Source: Acidobacteriaceae bacterium
Lineage (GTDB): Bacteria > Acidobacteriota > Terriglobia > Terriglobales > Acidobacteriaceae
Assembly: GCA_903642225.1 (NCBI GenBank)
Contig: CAHJWI010000006.1
Span: 1 to 64,000, forward strand
Direction: 5' to 3'
DNA: 64,000 bases
Shown here: positions 16,528 to 26,160 of the stretch, piece after piece
Layout: every line of letters begins with the position of its first letter
How positions within the stretch are numbered: the stretch's first letter is position 1
Program-made: the position numbers and the translations under genes
Notes under the pieces: generated by a model
What the model was told of the DNA's origin: nothing
The model's input: the letters and a program-made list of their open reading frames with translations, nothing else
Databases searched by the model: none

Positions 16528-19500
16528 ATGAAGCAGAGCAACATAGCACGCAGCCTTGCGCTGGCGTGTGTTCTTGCAGGCGGCCTGTCCGGCTCGCTGC
16601 TTGCACAGTCCGCGGTTGATGGCGCCATCGGCGGCACCATCCACGATTCGACCGGTGCCAGTGTTCCCAATGCCAGCGTCATCGTCCACAATAACGGAAC
16701 GGGCGCCGAGCAAACGGTTACTACTGACTCCAGCGGCGACTACCGCGTCATCCACCTGCAGCCCGGCAGCTACACTGTCTCCGTTTCCGGCTCCGGCTTC
16801 GGCACCTACAAGTCCACCGGGGTCGTCGTCCAGGTCGGCGTGCTTACCAACGTCGAGCCCACCCTGCAGACCGCCGGAACCAACGAAGTCGTCGACGTGA
16901 CCAGCGAACTGCCTGCCATCAACACGACCAACAACGACTTTGCCAACGTCATCGACCTCCAGATCCTCGGCAACCTGCCGGTCAACAATTTCCGCTGGTC
17001 CAGCTACGCCGCCCTCACCCCCGGCGTCGTCTCCAACTCCGACGGCTTCGGCCTGCTCAGCTTCCGCGGCCAGTCCGTCTTGCAGAACAACATCACCATC
17101 GACGGTGCCGACGACAACCAGGCCTTCTTCGCAGAAGAGCGCGGCCGCACACGTGCCGGCTACTCCACCGCCCAGTCCGCCGTGCAGGAGTTCCAGGTCA
17201 ACACCAGCAACTACACCGCGGAATACGGCCGAGCCGTCGGCGGTGTCGTCAACTCCATCACCAAGAGCGGCACCAACAACTTTCACGGCGACCTGTACTT
17301 CTTCGACCGCGACCAGGAGTGGGGCACCAAGAGTCCGACCACGGTCAACACGGTCCTGGATCCCGCGACAAACACCTTCGTCTCCACCGTCATCAAGCCC
17401 AAGGACTGGCGCAAGCAGTACGGCGGTGGCGTCGGCGGTCCCATCCTCAAAGACAAGGCCTTCTTCTTCCTGGCCATCGACAAGTACAAGCGCAACTTCC
17501 CCGGCAACGGTATTGCAACCAGCCCTGCGACCTTCTTTGCCACGCCAGACGCGGCTCTGCCCACCGGCAAAGTTTGCGGAACCACCAGCGGTACCGCTGC
17601 TTCGTCCGCACCAGACGCCGGTACATGCACCATTGCTACCGCGCTGGGCACAACCTACGCCAACGCCGTGCCGCTCTACACCAGCGGCCTCACCGGTCTT
17701 AGCAGCATGCTCGGCTTCGTGCCGCGCACCGGCGACCAGAACATCTTCTTCCCCAAGATCGACTACCAGATCAACGGCCGCAACCACGCCAGCTTTGAAG
17801 TCAACCGCCTCACCTGGGCCTCCCCCGCCGGCATCCAGACGCAGGCCGTCAACACCTACGGCGTGCGCAGCTTCGGCGACGACTTCGTCAAGCTCACCTT
17901 CGGCGTCGCCAAGCTCGACACCACCATCACCAACAACCTCGTCAACGAGGTCCGCTACCAGTACGGCCGCGACTTCGAGTATGAAGGCGCACAGCAGCCC
18001 TCAACCCCTTACGAACAGGCCAACCTGCTCACCAGTCAGGGCGGCACCTACACCAACCCGCTCGGCCTGCCGCCACAGGTCTTCATCACCAACGGCTTCA
18101 CCTTCGGCACACCTACATTCCTGCAACGGCCCGCCTACCCCGACGAACGCCGCTGGCAGGTGGCCGACACCGCCAACTACACCCGCGGCAAGCACAACTT
18201 CAAGTTCGGCTTCGACTACCTACACACCGACGACCTGCTTATCAACCTGCGCACACAGTACGGTTCCTACAGCTACACCAACGTCGGCAACTACCTGGCA
18301 GACCTGTACAGTTCGCAGAGCACCAATCCAGCGCTCTACAACAATGCCCGCCGTTACAGCAGCTACCAGCAGGCTTTCGGTCCGCTCGGCTTTGAGTTCG
18401 TCACCCACGACGTCGGTGTCTTTGCGCAGGACGAGTGGAAGATCGCTCCCCGCCTCAGCCTCACTCTTGGCCTCCGTTACGACTATGAGGTTCTTCCCGG
18501 TACCTACAACAGCGTTCTCAACCCTGCCATCGCTCAAACAAGAAACCTGCCCACGGACGAAAACAACATCGCACCCCGCGTAGGCTTTGCGCTCGACCCG
18601 TGGAACAACGGCAAAACGTCCATTCGCGGCGGCTTCGGCATGTTCTACGGCCGCAACATCAACTCCACCATTTACAGCGCGCTCACCAGCACCGGCAATC
18701 TTTCACAGGTCAGCGGCACGCCGGTCAGTCAGGCCACATTCACCTACACGGCCAACCAGTCCGGTGCACCCAACTTTGCTACCGTCCTCGGCAGCGCAGG
18801 CGCCGCCGGTGCGGCACCCGCCGTCGCCTACTTCGCGCCCAACTTCCAGAACCCGGCCTCCTACCAGTACGACCTGGCCATCCAGCAGGATCTCGGCTAT
18901 CACACCAGCATGGCCGTCAGCTTCATCGGCGCGCTTGGCCGCAACCTCACCGGCTTTGTCGACCAGAACCTCACCACGCCCAGCACCGTCACCTACACCG
19001 TTGCAGACAGCACCGGCAAAGGTCCCCTTGCAGCCGGCAGCAGCATCACCTCACCCTTCTATGGCAAGCTCACTGCCGCCTCAGTCGCCAACCCCGGCGG
19101 TGTAGCATCAACGTGCAGCGCGAACGGACCCAACACCTACGCCTCCAGCTTCCGCCCCAACGGCTGCTATGGCGCGCTCACCGCCATCGTCAGCAACATC
19201 AATTCCAACTACAGCGCGCTGGTCGCACAGCTCAAGCACCAGCTCACCAACAACCTCTCATTTGAGGCGGACTACACCTGGTCGCACGCCATCGATTACG
19301 GCATTAACAGCAATACCGGTATTGCGACCAACTCTCAAAGTGACCCCAGCAGCCTGCGGCCTGACTACGGCAACAGCGACAACAACGTGCCCAACCGCCT
19401 TGTGGTCTACGCCACCTACGAGACGCCCAAGCACTTTCACGGCGCTCTCGGCTATCTCTTGAACTCTTACGAAATCGCACCCAACTTTGCCGGCCAGAAC

Positions 19501-19908
19501 GGCCTGCCCTACTCCCCCACCACCAGCGGCACACCCACCACGGCACTCACCAGTGCCGGCGTGCAAAGCGGCATCAGCTCTGCCATCAACGCCGCCGGCG
19601 GTGCCGCACGCATCCCGCTGCTGGGCCGCAATCGCTTCCAGCAACGCCGTACGCTCGTCGCCGACCTTCGCGTCAGCAAGCGCTTCAACCTCCGAGAGCA
19701 CGACAGCTTTGAGCTCATCATCGAAAGCTTCAACATCGCCAACCACCAGAACGTGGTCGCCGTAAACACCACCGCCTACACCGTCGGCACCTCCGCCACG
19801 GCAGACACACTCACCTACAATGCCCCCTTCGGCACACCCACCGCCGTCAACAGCAACTTCGCCTACAGCACGCGCCAGGTGCAGGTCGGCGCTCGCTTCC
19901 ACTTCTAA
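16528..19908 (+). CDS. Oar-like TonB-dependent receptor with carboxypeptidase-regulatory domain (1)
   Basis: 1126-residue outer-membrane receptor. Signal peptide at residues 1-27 (ending SLLAQS), then a beta-sandwich carboxypeptidase-regulatory-like domain at about 30-110 (GTIHDSTGASVPNASVIVHNN), a plug domain with ITIDGADDNQAFF and AVQEFQVNTSNYTAEYGRAVGGVV, and a long 22-strand-type barrel ending in VGARFHF with the terminal Phe. Receptors of this Oar type are greatly expanded in Acidobacteria and are thought to take up oligosaccharides or other large ligands using TonB energy. No SusD partner or glycan-degrading genes are next to it. It is probably monocistronic, with a hairpin terminator 24 bases after the stop. 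Confidence 0.92.
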   Translation: MKQSNIARSLALACVLAGGLSGSLLAQSAVDGAIGGTIHDSTGASVPNASVIVHNNGTGAEQTVTTDSSGDYRVIHLQPGSYTVSVSGSGFGTYKSTGVVVQVGVLTNVEPTLQTAGTNEVVDVTSELPAINTTNNDFANVIDLQILGNLPVNNFRWSSYAALTPGVVSNSDGFGLLSFRGQSVLQNNITIDGADDNQAFFAEERGRTRAGYSTAQSAVQEFQVNTSNYTAEYGRAVGGVVNSITKSGTNNFHGDLYFFDRDQEWGTKSPTTVNTVLDPATNTFVSTVIKPKDWRKQYGGGVGGPILKDKAFFFLAIDKYKRNFPGNGIATSPATFFATPDAALPTGKVCGTTSGTAASSAPDAGTCTIATALGTTYANAVPLYTSGLTGLSSMLGFVPRTGDQNIFFPKIDYQINGRNHASFEVNRLTWASPAGIQTQAVNTYGVRSFGDDFVKLTFGVAKLDTTITNNLVNEVRYQYGRDFEYEGAQQPSTPYEQANLLTSQGGTYTNPLGLPPQVFITNGFTFGTPTFLQRPAYPDERRWQVADTANYTRGKHNFKFGFDYLHTDDLLINLRTQYGSYSYTNVGNYLADLYSSQSTNPALYNNARRYSSYQQAFGPLGFEFVTHDVGVFAQDEWKIAPRLSLTLGLRYDYEVLPGTYNSVLNPAIAQTRNLPTDENNIAPRVGFALDPWNNGKTSIRGGFGMFYGRNINSTIYSALTSTGNLSQVSGTPVSQATFTYTANQSGAPNFATVLGSAGAAGAAPAVAYFAPNFQNPASYQYDLAIQQDLGYHTSMAVSFIGALGRNLTGFVDQNLTTPSTVTYTVADSTGKGPLAAGSSITSPFYGKLTAASVANPGGVASTCSANGPNTYASSFRPNGCYGALTAIVSNINSNYSALVAQLKHQLTNNLSFEADYTWSHAIDYGINSNTGIATNSQSDPSSLRPDYGNSDNNVPNRLVVYATYETPKHFHGALGYLLNSYEIAPNFAGQNGLPYSPTTSGTPTTALTSAGVQSGISSAINAAGGAARIPLLGRNRFQQRRTLVADLRVSKRFNLREHDSFELIIESFNIANHQNVVAVNTTAYTVGTSATADTLTYNAPFGTPTAVNSNFAYSTRQVQVGARFHF

Positions 19909-19931
19909 CCGCACACTTCCCACTAGCAACC

Positions 19932-19963
19932 AGCGGCGGCCTCCGGGTCGCCGCTGTCGTTTG
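19932..19963 (+). terminator. Hairpin terminator of the first receptor
   Basis: AGCGGCG (19932-19938) pairs with CGCCGCT (19949-19955) around a ten-base loop and is followed by GTCGTTTG. The position, 24 bases after the stop codon, fits an intrinsic terminator with a short T stretch. Confidence 0.6.
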
Positions 19964-20035
19964 CGCAGGATCCTGGGTTCCACCTCCTTCTTCTACTCCG
20001 GGCCGCATCAACACAGTCCTCAATGACGACATCCC

Positions 20036-20080
20036 CGGGTGCCCCAGCTTGCAGCGCTCATCGAGCAATGCTCGACCGTC
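20036..20080 (+). repeat. Dispersed repeat, short copy
   Basis: It keeps only the two ends of the element seen complete at 23734-23840: the 5' GGGTGCCC and the 3' segment with AGCGCTC-ATCGAGCAA-GCTCGACC, here forming a perfect hairpin TCGAGC-AAT-GCTCGA. The internal arm is missing. Confidence 0.55.
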
Positions 20081-20235
20081 GTAAGCTCCGTCGACTCTCC
20101 ATCCGGCACAGAACCTGCTCCCACCTCCCTGCTAGAAAGCCCAGGCTACTTGTCCGCAGCATGTCCGCCATCTTGCCCACTCGTACGCGGCAAACACCTC
20201 CGTTGGTCCCACAACGTCCGCAAACCTCCACACAC

Positions 20236-20264
20236 TTGCGCGTGCCACCACCTGCAACTAGGCT
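20236..20264 (+). promoter_or_regulatory. Candidate promoter for the second TonB-dependent receptor
   Basis: TTGCGC (20236-20241) and TAGGCT (20259-20264) lie 17 bases apart, about 95 bases before the chosen start. Match is modest; found by eye only. Confidence 0.25.
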
Positions 20265-20359
20265 GAAACACACATCACCACCCGACCCCCACGGCACTGA
20301 CCCAAGGGGGCGGCCTGTACTCGCTCTCTCTCCTCTGTGTGACGGCGTCACGCTGTCCC

Positions 20360-23300
20360 ATGCGCTTCCGGCTCAACCTCCATCTCGCGACCACCGCTCT
20401 GCTGCTTGCAGGCGCACCCGTCACCATGTGCGCGCAGGACCTCACCACAGGTGCCGTTGGTGGCGTCGTGCTCGATAGTCAGGACCGCGCCCTCGCCGGT
20501 GCGGCCATCCTGCTCACCCAGCCGCAAACCGGCACGCGGCTGCAATTGCGCACCGACGCGCAGGGTGAATTCCTCGTCACCGGCCTCACCCCGGGAACCG
20601 CCACCGTCCAGGCATCGGCCCCAACCTTTCAGGGCCAGCGCATCCAGGCCGTCACCGTTGTTCTTGGCCAGACGGCGCGCATCCTCCTGCATCTGGTTCC
20701 GGCCCCCGTCGCACAAACCATCACGGTCCAGGCAGACGACGTGCTCCGCCCATCCCTCGCCGACTCCCCGGTCAACGCCACCCTCTCTCCCCGCGAACTC
20801 CTCGCCCTCCCGCTGGATGGTCGCCGTTTCCAGACCTTCGCCCTGCTCACACCACTCGTCAACCTCGCCGACACGCCCAGCGACACCGACGTCGAAGCGA
20901 CTGGCGACTCGACTCAGGACGCCGCCGATGCCGCCGTCTCCACCGACAACGCTCGACTTTCCGTCCGCGGCCTCGACCCCTCCCAGAACTCTTACGCGCA
21001 GGACGGCCTCAGCAACGTCCGAGCCTTCGACGGCGAACCACGCGGCGGCGCCTCCGTCCCGTTCACCGTCCCACTTGAAGCCGTGCAGGAGTTTCAGGTC
21101 CGCTCCCTCGGCGCGGGCACACCACTCGGCCGCGACAGCGGCGGCTCCGTCGACGCCGCCACCCTGCGCGGCACAGAGGACCTTCACGGCACGGCCTTCC
21201 TCGCCATCCGGAACAGCGGCGTCGGCGCGTCTGACCCGTTCGCCGTAGCCACCCGCTACAACAACGGCGCACCCACATCGGTCTACATCAAGCCCCGTGA
21301 CCAGCGCGAGCAGTTTGGCGGCTCCCTTGGGCGCGTCGTGCCCGGCACCCACAACCATCTCTTTGCCTTTGCCGCCGGCGAGGGCGAGCGCCGCAGCTTC
21401 CCCGGTTATGGCTCGCCCACCAACAGCAACTTCTTCACCCTCACCCCCACCCAGACCGCGCTTCTCGGCAACCGCGGCGTCTCTCCGGCAAACAGCAGGG
21501 CAGCCCTCAACTTCCTGGACTCCCTCGCCGGCGAAGTCCCCCGCCACGCCGACGAAATCGCCCTCTTCCCGCGCCTCGACTTCGACCGTGGCTCCCGCTC
21601 CACCGCCGCCGTCACCTACACCCGTGTGCGCTTCAACTCCCCCGCCGGTGTGCGCGAACAAACCGTCGTTCCCCGCTCCCGCGACAACTTCGGCACCCTC
21701 GCAACCCACACCGACTCGCTCACCGCTCGCTACACCCAAACCCTCAGCACACGCTGGCTCAATGAGTTCAAGCTGGGGGCCAGCCGCGACGCCGCCTTCG
21801 TTCAGCAGCCCACGCCGTTGGCACAGGAGCCCCACACCGGTCCGCAAAACTTTGTCCCCCAGATCACCATCGACCTCGCCAACAGCAGCACTGGCGGAGC
21901 CTTCATCTTCGGTACCCCCGCCTCCCTCGCGAAACGCCGTCTCCCCTCAGAAAGGCGCGCCGAAGCCTTCGAATTTGTCACCTTCTCCGGCCGCGCGCAT
22001 ACTCTCACCCTCGGCGCCGGCGGCAGCCTGCTCGATACCTCCGTCGACACCGGAATCACCACCAACGGTGCCTACCAGTACGCCTCCGGCGCCACCAACG
22101 GCCGCGCTGGCGGCCTCGTCGACTTCATCACCGACTTCACCTACAACTCCTCCGCTTATCCCAACGGCGGCTGCCCCAGCATCTACGCCACCATCCACCT
22201 GTTCTGCTTCCAGACCTTCACCCAGAGCTACGGCACCGCCGCCACGGTCCGTTTCCACACCGGCGAAGGCTCGGCATACTTCCGGGACGCCTGGCGGCTC
22301 ACGCCTCACCTGCGCGTCGACGCCGGTGCCCGCTACGAATACTTCCGCATGCCTCTGCCCCAGCACACCAATGGCACGCTCGATTCCGTCTTCGGCCCCA
22401 CCGCCGCAACCAACTTCCTCCCCGGCGATCCCGGCAATCTCGCACCGCACCTCGCCATCGCCTACGCTCCCGCAGACCGCACCGTCATCCGCCTCGCCTA
22501 CAGCATCCACTTCGGTCGCATCACCGGCCGCACCCTGCAGCAGGTGCTGCAAAACACCGCCCTCCCCTCCAGCACCTACAGCGTCCACCTCACACCACGA
22601 ACTGAGATCGACCCTGCCTGCGTCTCCTCCGGCACCAACTTCGGCTACCCCAGCACCTACTCATGCCTCCCCACCGGCGCACTCACCACCACATCCAACG
22701 CCACCGTCCTCTCCCGCCGCTTTCAGCTCCCCATGCTGCAGGACGCCGAGCTCACCCTCGAACACGGCTTTCCGCACGGCGTCACCCTCACCTCCACCTA
22801 CGCACTCACCCTCGAGCGCGAACTGCCCAACACCGTCGACCTCAACATCGCCCCATCCAACGCCCGCGCCGCCTTCCAGATCGTCCGCACCGACGGACAC
22901 GGCGAACCCGGCACGCAGAACGGCACCATCTTCAACGTCCCGCTCTACACCTCCCGCATCTCGCCGCTCTTCGGCCCCGTTACCGCTGTCCTCTCCAACG
23001 GCACCGGCACCGACCACGCCGGCGTCCTCCAGCTGACCCGCGTCGCCGAGCACGGCCTCACCCTCCGCCTTGCCTACACCTTCTCCAAGGCGATCGACTC
23101 CGTCCGCCACACCGGCTCCTCCACCGACCAGGACGCGCAATTTGACCCCTACGACATCACCTTCGACAAGGCTCCAAGCAACTACGACCGCCAGCAAAAG
23201 TTCACCGCCAGCGCCGTCTACTCGCCGCAACTCCACTCAGAAAGCCACTCGCTCCGCGCCGCCGTCAACAACTGGTCCTTCGCCCCCATCGTCTTCGCCA

Positions 23301-23725
23301 CCACCGGCCGCCCCTACAGCTACCTCGTCGAAGGCGGCACCTCGCTCACCGGTGGCCGCACCTCGATCAACGGCTCCGGCGGCGCAACCTACCTGCCCAC
23401 GGTCGGTCGCAACACTCTCCGCCTTCCCTGGACGCAAACCACCGACTTCCGCATCCTCCGCGCCTTCGACCTTCACGACCAAACCCGCCTGCGCATCTCC
23501 GCCGAGGCCTTCAACCTCTTCAACCACCGCAACATCACCAGCGTCCAGCAGCGCGCCTTCCTCACCGGCACAGCCGTCAACAACATCACCCCACTCAGCT
23601 TTCAAGACAGCGCCACCATCACCGCAGAGGGCCTCACCACCAACCCCTTCGCCACCCCCACCAGCTCCGCCACCCTGCTCACCCGCCAGCGCCGCCTCCA
23701 GTTCACCCTCCGTCTCGACTTCTAG
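20360..23725 (+). CDS. Oar-like TonB-dependent receptor with carboxypeptidase-regulatory domain (2)
   Basis: About 1121 residues. Signal peptide MRFRLNLHLATTALLLAGAPVTMCAQ, regulatory beta-sandwich at about 30-110 (GGVVLDSQDRALAGAAILLTQP), plug with SVRGLDPSQNSYAQDGLSNVRAFDGEPRGG, and a long barrel ending LQFTLRLDF. It is clearly homologous to the receptor before it but diverged, so the pair is not a recent duplication. A GTG seven codons upstream is an alternative start. Third codon positions are extremely C-rich, even for this region. Role: TonB-powered uptake of an unknown large ligand. The 3' end is followed nine bases later by a full copy of the dispersed repeat. Confidence 0.9.
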   Translation: MRFRLNLHLATTALLLAGAPVTMCAQDLTTGAVGGVVLDSQDRALAGAAILLTQPQTGTRLQLRTDAQGEFLVTGLTPGTATVQASAPTFQGQRIQAVTVVLGQTARILLHLVPAPVAQTITVQADDVLRPSLADSPVNATLSPRELLALPLDGRRFQTFALLTPLVNLADTPSDTDVEATGDSTQDAADAAVSTDNARLSVRGLDPSQNSYAQDGLSNVRAFDGEPRGGASVPFTVPLEAVQEFQVRSLGAGTPLGRDSGGSVDAATLRGTEDLHGTAFLAIRNSGVGASDPFAVATRYNNGAPTSVYIKPRDQREQFGGSLGRVVPGTHNHLFAFAAGEGERRSFPGYGSPTNSNFFTLTPTQTALLGNRGVSPANSRAALNFLDSLAGEVPRHADEIALFPRLDFDRGSRSTAAVTYTRVRFNSPAGVREQTVVPRSRDNFGTLATHTDSLTARYTQTLSTRWLNEFKLGASRDAAFVQQPTPLAQEPHTGPQNFVPQITIDLANSSTGGAFIFGTPASLAKRRLPSERRAEAFEFVTFSGRAHTLTLGAGGSLLDTSVDTGITTNGAYQYASGATNGRAGGLVDFITDFTYNSSAYPNGGCPSIYATIHLFCFQTFTQSYGTAATVRFHTGEGSAYFRDAWRLTPHLRVDAGARYEYFRMPLPQHTNGTLDSVFGPTAATNFLPGDPGNLAPHLAIAYAPADRTVIRLAYSIHFGRITGRTLQQVLQNTALPSSTYSVHLTPRTEIDPACVSSGTNFGYPSTYSCLPTGALTTTSNATVLSRRFQLPMLQDAELTLEHGFPHGVTLTSTYALTLERELPNTVDLNIAPSNARAAFQIVRTDGHGEPGTQNGTIFNVPLYTSRISPLFGPVTAVLSNGTGTDHAGVLQLTRVAEHGLTLRLAYTFSKAIDSVRHTGSSTDQDAQFDPYDITFDKAPSNYDRQQKFTASAVYSPQLHSESHSLRAAVNNWSFAPIVFATTGRPYSYLVEGGTSLTGGRTSINGSGGATYLPTVGRNTLRLPWTQTTDFRILRAFDLHDQTRLRISAEAFNLFNHRNITSVQQRAFLTGTAVNNITPLSFQDSATITAEGLTTNPFATPTSSATLLTRQRRLQFTLRLDF

Positions 23726-23733
23726 CCGCCCTT

Positions 23734-23840
23734 GGGTGCCCATTCTTTCGCGCCCAACACCCTGTCCAGTCACCCAGACTTTCAACGCGAAGGGTGGGGT
23801 CAGCGCGCCAGCGCTCCATCGAGCAAGGCTCGACCCCCCC
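23734..23840 (+). repeat. Dispersed repeat, full copy 1
   Basis: A roughly 105-base element starting GGGTGCCCATTCTTT and ending GGCTCGACCC. It aligns along its length with 28597-28700. Arms CCCATTCTTTCGCG and CGCGAAGGGTGGG are near-complementary, and a second small hairpin CGAGC-AAG-GCTCG sits at the 3' end. It lies between the receptor stop and hscB. It could double as a terminator or mRNA-stability element. Confidence 0.7.
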
Positions 23841-23920
23841 TCTCCACAGAACGCCTACCGCCATCGACGATTTGGCTTGAGGTGAAGCACCACAAACCTT
23901 TAGGCCGAATCAAACCACCC

Positions 23921-24514
23921 ATGACCTACTTCGAAGTCTTCTCCCTCCCGCCCCGGCTCCGCCTCGACACCGCCGCCCTCGAGAAGACCTTCTACCGTCT
24001 CCAGCGCGAGCTCCACCCCGACCGCTTCGCCACCAGGTCCGCCGCCGAACAAGCCGAAGCCACCGACAAATCGTCGGCGCTCAACGATGCGTACCGCACC
24101 CTCCGCGATCCCATCCGCCGCACCGAATACCTCCTCTCGCTCGAAGGCATCGACCTCGAAGAGCAGTCCGTCCAGGCCACCGCGCAGGCCAAAGCCGCCG
24201 GTACGGAAAAGAAGCAGATCGTCCCGCCAGACCTCCTCGAAGAGGCCTTCGAGCTCAACATGCAGCTGGAAGAAATGAAGATGGGCGACGACGACCCCCA
24301 GCTCCGCGCCGACCTCGCAAAAGCCAAGCAAAACTTCCAGTCCATGCTCGACGCATCGCAAAAATCTCTCGAAGCCGAGTGGGATAGCTGGGACGCCGCC
24401 CTGGACATCGAAGACGACGCCGCCAAGGACGCCGCCAAAGACGAAATGCTTGCCCTCCTCAACCGCCGCACCTACCTCCGCAACCTTGTCCGCGACTGCG
24501 AAGCCTACGTCTAA
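23921..24514 (+). CDS. hscB: Fe-S cluster assembly co-chaperone HscB
   Basis: 197-residue J-domain protein that delivers scaffold protein IscU to the Hsp70 HscA. The J domain spans residues 1-75 with the HPD motif at 32-34 (RELHPDRF) and the HscB-typical YRTLRDPIRRTEYLL. The C-terminal three-helix scaffold-binding bundle contains PPDLLEEAFELNMQLEEM and a late Asp/Ala-rich stretch. The ATG at 23921 starts the family match; the longer open frame upstream runs through the dispersed repeat. None of iscS, iscU, hscA or fdx is in the window. A small membrane protein follows 32 bases later, probably in the same transcript. Confidence 0.9.
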   Translation: MTYFEVFSLPPRLRLDTAALEKTFYRLQRELHPDRFATRSAAEQAEATDKSSALNDAYRTLRDPIRRTEYLLSLEGIDLEEQSVQATAQAKAAGTEKKQIVPPDLLEEAFELNMQLEEMKMGDDDPQLRADLAKAKQNFQSMLDASQKSLEAEWDSWDAALDIEDDAAKDAAKDEMLALLNRRTYLRNLVRDCEAYV

Positions 24515-24546
24515 CCGGACTTCCGTTCTACAATTCGCCCACTCGC

Positions 24547-24981
24547 ATGGTGCGCTCTGTTTTGCTCTTCATCCTCGGGCTGCTCTCCACAGCCGTTGCT
24601 GTCGCCGCCATCTCTGTCTACGTCTTCCACGACGTCGACCGCGATCTGGCAGGGCAATTAAATGTCGCGTTTCGCGGCTTGTGTACAGAAAGCATACTGT
24701 TCGCACTTATAGTCGGCTGCCTGGCTGGCATTTTCGCGTTCGTCGGCATGTATATATTTCGATCGACGAAGTTTCCTCCGCGCACCGCACTAAGTGTCGC
24801 GCTCGGCGTCGGCATCGTCCTTCTTCAATACCCATGGGAGTTCACCGTCAGAAAAGCCTCGCCGCAGAACGCACAGGCGGCGCTCTCCACGTACTTGATC
24901 GCCGCCGTCGTACTCAGTGCAACGGTTCTCCTTTGCGACAGCGTCAGGCAAAAGAGGAACCAGCCGTCACCCATCTTCTGA
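24547..24981 (+). CDS. Hypothetical four-helix membrane protein
   Basis: 144 residues, not recognised. Four hydrophobic segments are visible at about residues 4-26, 48-69, 81-96 and 112-130, joined by short loops, with a basic cytoplasmic-type C-terminus (RQKRNQPSPIF). The base composition is less C-rich than hscB just before it. It may be translated from the hscB transcript. No conserved catalytic or metal-binding residues stand out. Confidence 0.6.
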   Translation: MVRSVLLFILGLLSTAVAVAAISVYVFHDVDRDLAGQLNVAFRGLCTESILFALIVGCLAGIFAFVGMYIFRSTKFPPRTALSVALGVGIVLLQYPWEFTVRKASPQNAQAALSTYLIAAVVLSATVLLCDSVRQKRNQPSPIF

Positions 24982-25091
24982 CACGGTGTGCATGACGCTC
25001 GGAGAAGGGTCCAACAGAGAGGAACATTCCGCATCTCATTCGGTCGCTCCCTCATCCAAGCCCTGTTTAGTCGTGCAAGGGAGGTACGCGC

Positions 25092-25961
25092 ATGTACGCA
25101 GTCATGGGCATCACCGGTAACGTTGGCGGTGCGGTCGCCAACACACTTCTGCAGCACGGCAAACAGGTTCGCGGCATCGTTCGCGATCCAGGCAAAGCCG
25201 CAGCGTGGCAGGCCAAAGGCGTTGAACTTGTCACCGCCGATTACGACGACCGTCTCGTCGACGCATTCACCGGTGTCGAAGGCATCTTCGCCATGATCCC
25301 GCCCAACATCTTGCCAGACCCCGGCTTCCCCGACAGCGTCGCGCGCATCGCCGCCCTCAAAAAAGCCGTCGCCGCCGCCAAACCACCGCGCGCCGTCTAT
25401 CTCAGCTCTATCGGCAGCGAAAAGACCTCCGGCCTCGGCCTTATCACTGCCACCCACATCCTCGAACAGGAGCTCGGCACCACCGGCATCCCCAGCGCAT
25501 TCCTCCGCGCCGGCTCCTTTATGGAAAACAACCTCCACAGCATTCCCGCCGCCCGCGCCACCGGCAACTACTTTGCCTTCTACCAGCCGCTCGACCACCC
25601 CTACCCGCTCATCGCGACCGAAGACATCGGCCGCATCGGCGCGGAAACACTCGTCGAACCCTGGCAGGGTAATCGCTTCATCGAGATTTCCGGCCCGGTG
25701 TACTACTCCAGCAACGACGTCGCCGCCGCCCTCGGCAGATCCCTCGATCGTCCCATCACCGCCGTCGCCATTCCTCGCGAAACCTGGGTCGATACCTTAG
25801 CCTCCAACGGCATGCCCGCCGACCGCTCCGGCGCCTACATCCAGATGCTCGACAGCTTCAACGCCGGCTGGATCAACTTCGGCAACGCCGGCACGGAACA
25901 CATCCATGGCAAAGTCGACCTGGACACCAATATGAAGAATCTTGTGGCGCAGTCCACCTGA
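25092..25961 (+). CDS. NmrA-like NAD(P)-binding oxidoreductase
   Basis: 289-residue atypical short-chain dehydrogenase of the NmrA/HSCARG and azoreductase group. The N-terminal dinucleotide motif is GITGNVGG (GxxGxxG), with an Arg after strand 2 (IVRDPGKA) that suggests NADP. The catalytic YxxxK of classical SDRs is absent, as usual in this group. The segment VYLSSIGSEKTSGLGLITATHILEQEL is typical. Function could be quinone/azo reduction or redox sensing. The ribosome site GGGAGG precedes the ATG at 25092. It stands alone between hscB's partner and the SGNH hydrolase. Confidence 0.85.
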   Translation: MYAVMGITGNVGGAVANTLLQHGKQVRGIVRDPGKAAAWQAKGVELVTADYDDRLVDAFTGVEGIFAMIPPNILPDPGFPDSVARIAALKKAVAAAKPPRAVYLSSIGSEKTSGLGLITATHILEQELGTTGIPSAFLRAGSFMENNLHSIPAARATGNYFAFYQPLDHPYPLIATEDIGRIGAETLVEPWQGNRFIEISGPVYYSSNDVAAALGRSLDRPITAVAIPRETWVDTLASNGMPADRSGAYIQMLDSFNAGWINFGNAGTEHIHGKVDLDTNMKNLVAQST

Positions 25962-26160
25962 CCTCACGTGCTGTGACCTTAGGCTGCTTTCACATCTTGC
26001 GAGCATTGTTCTCGGACCCGTGGTGCCTTCCTCCTTAGTCAGCATCTCCTCTGTCAGCGTCGTCAGGTCTCGTGAGTGACGATGTCGGTCGTCCACAGGC
26101 ACGCAGGCGGACGGTTCAGACGACACGAAACGTTTTCGGCCTCCGCTGCGTCATTCCCAA

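Larger units (their letters stand above)
19909..20359 (+). other. Intergenic region between the two tandem receptors
   Basis: 451 bases with no convincing gene. It holds the terminator of the first receptor (19932-19963), a short copy of the dispersed repeat (20036-20080) and a candidate promoter for the second receptor (20236-20264). The rest is C-rich and unstructured to the eye. Confidence 0.5.

Noticed and set aside
16516-23036. Long alternative frames on both strands inside the two receptors (up to 579 codons)
   Set aside because: Low-complexity Pro/Ser/Thr/Ala or Gly/Val/Ala-rich translations, shadows of the highly C-biased receptor genes.
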